DNA of 64,000 nt from Ailanthus altissimus. Lineage: Eukaryota; Streptophyta; Magnoliopsida; Sapindales; Simaroubaceae. The notes below the pieces were generated by a model. The model had not been told where the DNA came from and made no database searches. It worked only from the letters and a program-made list of their open reading frames with translations. A program made the translations under genes and the position numbers. The stretch lies in the NCBI GenBank assembly GCA_946807835.1, contig OX327695.1:26580501-26644500 (forward strand), given 5' to 3'. This document shows positions 57,950 through 64,000 of the stretch, piece by piece (the first letter of the stretch is position 1; the number at the start of each line of letters is the position of its first letter).

Positions 57950-59445
57950 AAGGCGACTGAGAGGACACATAACATACCTCCTCCATATTCCTTAACTTAA
58001 ATGGGCAAGACTCGGGTACTGCATGCGAGAAACAAAAATGGCTTAATCTTTTATGCCATAAAGCTGACAGTGCTTGAATAGGCCATAAAATGGTGTATTT
58101 ATCACCCTTGAAGTTTAGAGTATAGTTATTGCTCATCAATTAACCCATACTTAATAAATTTTGATTAAGTTCAGGCATAAATAACATATTACGAACTGAT
58201 TTAATACTTAAGGGGGTACTGACTTATAACTGTGTCTCTGCGTTTAACATCAACTTATGCTCCATTTCCAACTTTTACCCTTGAAGAGTGAGTTTTGTCA
58301 ATGCTTTTGAAGCTTCTTTCTTTTGAAGACATGTGGTGGGAACATCCACTGTCTATTAGCCAAAGTTTTCATTTTGTTTCAATTGTTGTGATAACTACAA
58401 ATAGGTTCTCAGTTGCATGTTCCTGATTTACAACCACTTGTACCTGTTGTTCTTGAGACTTTTACAATATGACCATACTGATTGCAAACTCTGCATTGCA
58501 CTTCTGGTCTAAACCAATAAAAGTTCTCAGAATGACTCTTTTTTTTTTTGCAATATGGACAAGAAGAATATTTACCTTTCTTGCCACTACTTTTGTGTTC
58601 ATTATTCTCTTTATTTTTCTTTCCAGGTTTCTCTCTAGTTTGCTTAATACCCCATGCATAATTGCTTGCTAGTTTGGCTTTCTTTGTTGCAAGAAAAGCT
58701 TGTTCTGCAGATTCTTTAATCTTGATAGCTCTTCTCTATTCAACAGCTTTCAATGAGTTTATCAATTATGGTAAACTCATCTTTGTAAGGTTTTTAAATT
58801 CTTCCAAATATGAGATTTTTGCATCATATCTCTCTGAAACACTAACCAGTACTTTTTGTTCAATTTTCTTGTCTATCAATTCCTCTCGAAGTAGCCTGAG
58901 TTGATTAACAATCTTAAAAAGCTTATTTGAATACTTATTAATTGTTTCATTCTCTGCATTCTCAAAATTTCAAAGGCCTTCTACAAATTCAATGTTTGAA
59001 TTTGCTTGATTGTATCACTGCCTTGGAACTCTTTTTTCAACTTGTCTCGAGCCTGTTTTGCAGCATCAGAGTTAATAATTTTCGTGAAAATTGTGTCTAA
59101 AATAAATGCATGTATAGTAGACAAGGCCTTAAAAAATTTTAGCACTCCTCACTATATTGTTTGATCTGTGCTATGGTGAAATTACGTGGTAATAGAGGAG
59201 GTTCATTCCTTATGTCTACTATCTCCCACGGGTCGAATGCTTTGAGATATGCTCTCATTTTGGCTGCCTCAATTTGATAGTTCTAACCTAAAAATGTAAG
59301 AGGTGATGGAACAGTGAAATTGTTTGAGGCTATTTATTGTCTCAAGTCTTGCAAAGATACTGACAGAGATGTTAATGAGTTCTAGAATACTAGTATTGTT
59401 TTTGGTTACTCTCTCACTCACTTAATCTGCCATTCATATCAATAA
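57950..59445 (-). pseudogene. Second Copia fragment: gag, zinc knuckles, start of integrase
   Basis: Sense order: gag text with ELIDKKIEQKVLVSVSERYD near 58875-58820 and KLASNYAWGIKQTREKPGKK near 58665-58610; paired cysteine motifs CPYCKKKKSHSE near 58560 and CRVCNQYGHI near 58495; then pre-integrase text ALWHKRLSHFCFSHAV near 58060. Pol beyond this is absent. The gag type differs from the Angela-like fragment to its left. Many stops; inactive. Confidence 0.8.
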
Positions 59446-59457
59446 GGCTCTGATACC
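59446..59457 (-). other. Primer-binding site of second Copia fragment
   Basis: Plus-strand ggctctgatacc is the exact reverse complement of ggtatcagagcc, the core of the standard tRNA-iMet site. It directly precedes the LTR boundary at 59459. Confidence 0.9.
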
Positions 59458-59458
59458 G

Positions 59459-59750
59459 TGATAACAAATTAGCATTTTTTAGCAAAACCTTAGATCACTA
59501 GGATCATGTATATGAGAAAGTGATTATATTTGAATGAAAGGCTGCTGGAAAATGAGATATATTTTCTTTATTGAATACTGAAATTTATACATGAACTACA
59601 TCCAGGATAAGTGAAAATTGAATCCACTAATAACAGCTTTTCAAATTTAAAAAACAAACTCTTAAATCAAAGAATGTAAATTGAATTCAAATATAACTCA
59701 ATATTTGACTTTAAACTTATTTCTTGTTTGAAAAATATCAACATTCAACA
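59459..59750 (-). repeat. 5' LTR of second Copia fragment
   Basis: In sense it runs TGTTGAATGTTG to AATTTGTTATCA, 292 bp, with the PBS immediately after. The partner 3' LTR and most of pol were lost to truncation on the left. Flanking atatt (59751-59755) would be the TSD copy, but its partner is gone. Confidence 0.75.
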
Positions 59751-59755
59751 ATATT

Positions 59756-61790
59756 ATCTGTTAGGTGTTAAGTTTGCATAGGTTTGTTACAATTTCTCCC
59801 TCTCTCAATTTTAAAAGTATAACAAAATTACTAAGTTATAGTATTTTAAAGTTTCTATGCAATTTTCTATTCTAATAAAAGATGTGAGAAAAATCACAAT
59901 GCTCTTATAGTGTGGATCAATCTCTATTTATCTCCTTATTATTTCAACCATGACTTAAACCTCCTTGCTTTATAAATATATAGCATTATCTTCTTTTTGC
60001 ATCTAAAATTTTTGTAATCCATGAAATTGTTTTTTCTCTCAGCTATAGGCTCGTTTTCTTTAATTTTTCTCTTTTCTTTTTTAATGTAGGGGTTGTTGAA
60101 CGTTTATGTGGTATAGTTTGTTTGAATAATGGTATGCAAGTCTAAGAAGTTTACATCATTAAGTTTTTACATATTTGGTAGACTTGAAGTAAACAATATT
60201 GCTTATTAGATCAAATAAAAGAAAACTACCTATTTAGTTTATGAAATTTATTTGAATTACTCATGAATTTGAATGTATCATGATGAGACATTTAAATATG
60301 CATTTAAAAAAATGAGATAGAATTAAATATATTTCTTTAAAAAATTTTCTTTTAAAATTATGAGCTCTAATAAAATAAGAAAATTGATGTGTAACAAAAT
60401 CTTTATGAGCATTAACTTTTAAAAAATTAATTCACAAGATTGGCAAGTCTTGGCTCAACTAATTATAAGATTAATAAATGTTACTTTGAAAAGAAAAACT
60501 TAATCTGAGATCATATTCCTTAAAGAGTAGAATGTATCAATTATAAATATACACTTAATTATCTTCTTTTTTTTCTTTGACAAAGTTTTAATCTACTACA
60601 TTTTATTAACAAAATTTTTAATAAAATATTATTAAACACATTTAATACTATTTTATATTATAAGATTATATTTTTAATAATTAAGTTTTTTCTTTAACAA
60701 TATAAAGAGTGGCCTCCACCATAAATCCCACGTCAACTGAAAACCATCCGCCCACTTGAGTTTGTAAACTATAAATACAAATTTATCTTTATCATTTGAG
60801 ATATCAATAATAAGGACTTTAATGAATCTTATAATAATTTCGAAAAAAAAAAAACACCTTATCTTAATTTAATATTTGTGTTCATAAACAGATTATATAA
60901 CACATCTCTATTTCTCATACCCAAGACACACGTCATGCCAACCAATTACCAAATAAGTCATTGTCATTTTCACCATTCAAAAACCAATGACATTAATTTG
61001 ACTTAGCAAGTTCAATGTTCACCAGTCAATCCCCGTATTGTCCATATCCATAAAACCTTGCCGCCTCGGCGTGGGGTATAAGGGTTTATTATATCACTAC
61101 CAGTGGCTGTAAATCCACCTTGGCCCGCAACAAATGCTGTTTGAAAATGTTACATTGAGTGTCTTCTTATTTCTCATGATAAACTATTGAAATAAAAAAA
61201 TAAAAGAAAAAGAGAGAGAAATTTAGTCCACAGTCGCCTTCTCCCGATTTGACTTTTTCTGCTTGGCTTTCGTTACAGATGGCGCTGACTCGGAAAGAGA
61301 CATTTAATAAACTATCACAAATCTTGTTTAAAATTCGAGGGAAATGTCCGTAAAATCTGATAAAATTCATTAGAATTAAGCTCCCTTAGAAAAAAAAAAA
61401 GGGTTTAAACACTAAGTGACTTGAGACCCTTGTATAAAGGTGATGTTTGGTTGGCAGTAACCAACGCTGGAAAGGAAAGAAATACTTGTTTCAATGAAGA
61501 TTTTAGCGCTAGTTTATAATAAGCAGTGTGAAAGTTTGTGTTTGAAAAGCAATTCATGCAAAATTATTTTTAATTTAAATGTAGAAATTTAGATAAAAGT
61601 AATTATAAAAAAGTGAAAGGACTTTAGAGAAAATTTCACAGTATCTAAAACAGATTAAAAAGATATCATTTTAATCAGTAGCATTTTTAAAGTAATTCGA
61701 AAGTCTAAAAACGACGTCTTTTTTTAATTGAATATCTGAAAACTAGTGAAGAGAAACCTGTTCCTGAGATACAATTTTCTCTATTACATC
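59756..61790. other. AT-rich intergenic DNA, no gene seen
   Basis: About 2 kb, strongly AT-rich apart from a more GC-balanced patch near 61030-61140 (ccgcctcggcgtgggg). No motif was recognised in either strand. Confidence 0.6.
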
Positions 61791-62345
61791 TCTCTGAACG
61801 TATTTCTAGATCAAGTTAGAGTCCTTTATCACATCTAATTGAGGCTTATTCTTCTATAAAAGGAGTTTACCAAGATCATTAGAACAAGTCTTTACGAGAA
61901 GTTTTGACTCATTCCTTTTCTGATTTTAGTGAGAGAAAATCTTTTTCTTGTAGAAAGAGAAAGCTTGTTTTCTACATTCTTTGATTCTGGTTTTGTGATC
62001 TTTGAACATCTTGGATTGTTTTTGATAATTTAGAGGAATTTATGAGCTATGGCATGCTCGAAAATGGATGTTGGTTTATTAAGGAACCGAACTACTATTC
62101 TATTCTTAAACCTTGAATCGTCTTTCATTTGAACTCTGTAAATTAATTCTCATATGTACTTGAGTGTTTACTTTAGGGGTAAGTACTTGGTTGAGTGTGT
62201 CAAGGATTTAAGTCTTGACAGATACAAAGGTAGTATAATAATCCTCTTCTTATATTGAGGGTTTTCTTCCCTTCGTGTGAGAGTTCTACACTATTTCTGT
62301 AGAGTTTGTTTTCAAGTGTGTGTTAGTGTAGGGTTTGTTAATATA
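61791..62345 (+). mobile_element. Possible LTR remnant (U3-R-U5-like) upstream of the Tm-1-like gene
   Basis: tctataaaaggag near 61855 is followed at plausible distance by leader-like text and then by gtaagtacttggttgagtgt and gtgtgttagtgtaggg. This wording and order recalls R-U5 of some plant Copia LTRs. No termini, TSD, PBS or coding sequence were found, so this remains a guess. It could instead be an unknown non-coding transcript. Confidence 0.35.
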
Positions 62346-62571
62346 CTTGTTTCTCTATTTACGTTTTTAACTTTTTATTTATTCTATATTTTATCTTAAA
62401 ATATAAATATACCTAGATAAATTTAATGTATGGTATCTACATAAATATTTTTTTAAAATATATATATTTCAATTTAAATTTTTTTTTTTAGAATAGAATA
62501 AAAGAAGAGTAATTTTGTCCATTCCGAATATAATCAATTCCTTTCTCCTTGTAATTCTTTGCACGAACCAA

Positions 62572-62582
62572 ACAGCGAATAT
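62572..62582 (+). promoter_or_regulatory. TATA-like element of the Tm-1-like gene
   Basis: The text cgaatatatac lies about 120 bp before the ATG at 62702, followed by a pyrimidine-rich leader (ccccttcacctttctatctc). It is the best core-promoter candidate in the upstream 250 bp. Confidence 0.45.
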
Positions 62583-62701
62583 ATACCCCCTTCACCTTTC
62601 TATCTCCTTTCATTGTCATTTTTCTAATCAAATATCACCCAAGTGTAAGCCGGACAAGATCACCTCAAACAACTCCCAAACACCGAGTCAGAAGTTTGAA
62701 G

Positions 62702-64000
62702 ATGGCCGGTTGTGAAGATAAAACTCCACGAGTGTTCTGTATTGCAACGGCAGATACAAAGCTGGTGGAGCTCCGGTTTCTCTCGGAATCCGTTCGTTCC
62801 AATCTCATCACCTTCTCCAACACCTCTTCCAGAGTTCGTATATTTCAAACACATCCATGCTATGTAAAGCAGTTTTTGGATTTGACAATCATGACTTTGA
62901 CTAGTTTATATATTGTTAGACTTAGCAAATTAACGAGAGCTATATGTTTTCACTACCGTAGTTTCCAAGAAATGAAGCAAAGTAGTAAAACGCTTGGAAG
63001 GAAAAAAACAAGTTATGATATAAAAATATATTGATAATGGAAGAAATTGAATGCCCATTTTTTATTATTGTAATTTCTTTTTTCTTGTTGTTGCTTTACA
63101 AAATATGGACTTATCTATTCCATTATAAGCATTTATGCAATTATACCACGCTGGGATATTACTGGATCAATTAACAGTTCTGCTTAGTTGGTTGGAGATT
63201 GAGTTTTGTGTTATACCTAGCAAGACTATTTTGTGTGTATTATTGGATTCGTAAAGCGGAGAGGGAGTAGACCTTTATAAACTATGTGCAAGTCGGAAGG
63301 CTGGTTCTTGAATTTTCAAATTCTAGTTGTTGGATTATATAATGGACTATTCTTTCAATTGTATTCATGAAAACAGCAGGTCCAAGTTGTGGTGGTTGAT
63401 GTTTCTGCCAGTCAAAAGGAGACTCAAACTTTGGAGGATTTGATCTTTGTGACTAGAAAGCAAATCCTATCTTGCTATTTTGGGTCAGAAGAGAGAGGCA
63501 CAGCTATGCTTCCAGATGACAGGGGAGAAGCTGTAGCTATGATGAGTAAAGCACTCGCAAATTTCCTTAAAATAGCACAGGAGAATAATGTGGTTGCCGG
63601 AGTCATTGGCCTTGGAGGCACTGGAGGCACATCACTAATGTCATCTGCTTTTAGAACTCTTCCAATTGGAATACCTAAGATCATTGTTTCAACTGTAGCC
63701 AGTGGTCAAACTCAACCTTATATTGGGACATCAGATTTGCTTTTGTTTCCGTCTATTGTTGATATATGTGGAGTTAACAATGTTAGCAGGATTGTGTTGT
63801 CAAATGCTGCTGCTGCTTTTGCTGGAATGGTAATTGGGAAGCTTGAAATGTCCAGGGATTCCTATACTATTAATGAAAAACCAGCTGTTGCAATGACCAT
63901 GTTTGGGGTTACAACTCCATGTGTAAATGCTGTCAAAGAAAGATTACAACAAGAAGGCTATGAGGTCCTGGTTTTTCATGCCACTGGGATTGGTGGCAGG
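62702..64000 (+). CDS. Tm-1-like protein (UPF0261 / TIM-barrel family), 5' part
   Basis: Exon 1 is 62702-62833 (44 codons, donor GT at 62834). Exon 2 begins at 63380 after AACAGCAG and stays open for 207 codons to the window edge. Both are phase 0. The 251 residues seen include PRVFCIATADTKLVELRFLS (9-28), VVVVDVS, LPDDRGEAVAMMSKAL, AGVIGLGGTGGTSLMSSAFR, PIGIPKIIVSTVASG, PYIGTSDLLLFPSIVDICG, MTMFGVTTPCVNAVKERL and VFHATGIGG. This is the N-terminal UPF0261 domain. In plants the family usually continues with a C-terminal TIM-barrel domain, expected beyond the window. Tomato Tm-1 is the best-known member and blocks tobamovirus RNA replication by binding the replication protein; the ordinary cellular role of the family is not known. 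No break is visible. Membership does not imply virus resistance here. Confidence 0.93.

Noticed and set aside
47105..57950. SABATH exon 4 displaced by the LTR insertions
   Set aside because: Text matching the intact exon 4 was sought through the nest and beyond to 58 kb and not found; it appears deleted.
61791..62345. Endogenous pararetrovirus or complete LTR element
   Set aside because: Only leader-like wording and a TATA-like sequence are present; no coding region, termini or TSD, so it is listed only as a possible LTR remnant.

Overview
The window looks like gene-poor nuclear DNA of a eudicot plant. It is AT-rich, has spliceosomal introns, plant SABATH methyltransferase and Tm-1-like genes, and dense nested LTR retrotransposons of plant Copia and Gypsy types plus LINEs. 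I cannot name the species. Nothing bacterial, organellar or CRISPR-like is present.

Only two loci look like working host genes. One is a four-exon SABATH methyltransferase on the minus strand (27277-28766, predicted 362 aa, no internal stop). The other is the 5' part of a Tm-1-like (UPF0261/TIM-barrel) gene on the plus strand that runs off the right edge (from 62702). Two broken SABATH relatives accompany the intact one. The first is an orphan first exon at 24218. The second is a three-exon pseudogene at 45310-47104 with a lost splice donor, a 1-bp frameshift, a stop codon, LTR insertions in introns 2 and 3, and no exon 4. This is a small tandem-type family at three stages of decay.

Almost everything else is transposon. 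0.9-4.75 kb: a 5'-truncated LINE bracketed by a 16-bp target-site duplication (TSD). 5.16-7.27 kb: a solo LTR of an Angela/BARE-like Copia family. 7.8-12.9 kb: a decayed Copia element with both LTRs. 15.6 kb: a 41-bp LINE tail with a 17-bp TSD. 16.1-22.4 kb: a near full-length LINE on the minus strand. 24.8-26.3 and 40.9-42.3 kb: two solo LTRs of one unassigned family. 29.2-36.2 kb: a Tnt1/Tork-like Copia with a perfect TSD (aaatg), split by an Angela-type solo LTR (TSD atgct). 38.5-39.6 kb: a hAT transposase fossil. 45.9-59.8 kb: a nest of Angela-type LTRs, an inverted Angela gag-pol fragment, a Gypsy-type solo LTR, two smaller Copia-type LTRs and another Copia 5' fragment.

Three observations stand out. 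First, the 5' leader of the Angela-like element carries four copies of a ~16-nt motif with a palindromic AATATT core. Three of these sit in the loop of a stem whose sequence differs from copy to copy. Second, the 3' LTR of the Tnt1-like Copia has consecutive perfect hairpins, one with the TATA box (TATAAAT) exactly as its loop. The 5' LTR has lost that loop but keeps the stem through a compensatory base-pair change. Third, the Angela-like LTRs and pol are arranged head to head (LTR+, pol-, LTR-), a configuration simple insertion does not give. Domain and family names come from pattern recognition of translated motifs; no database search was run.
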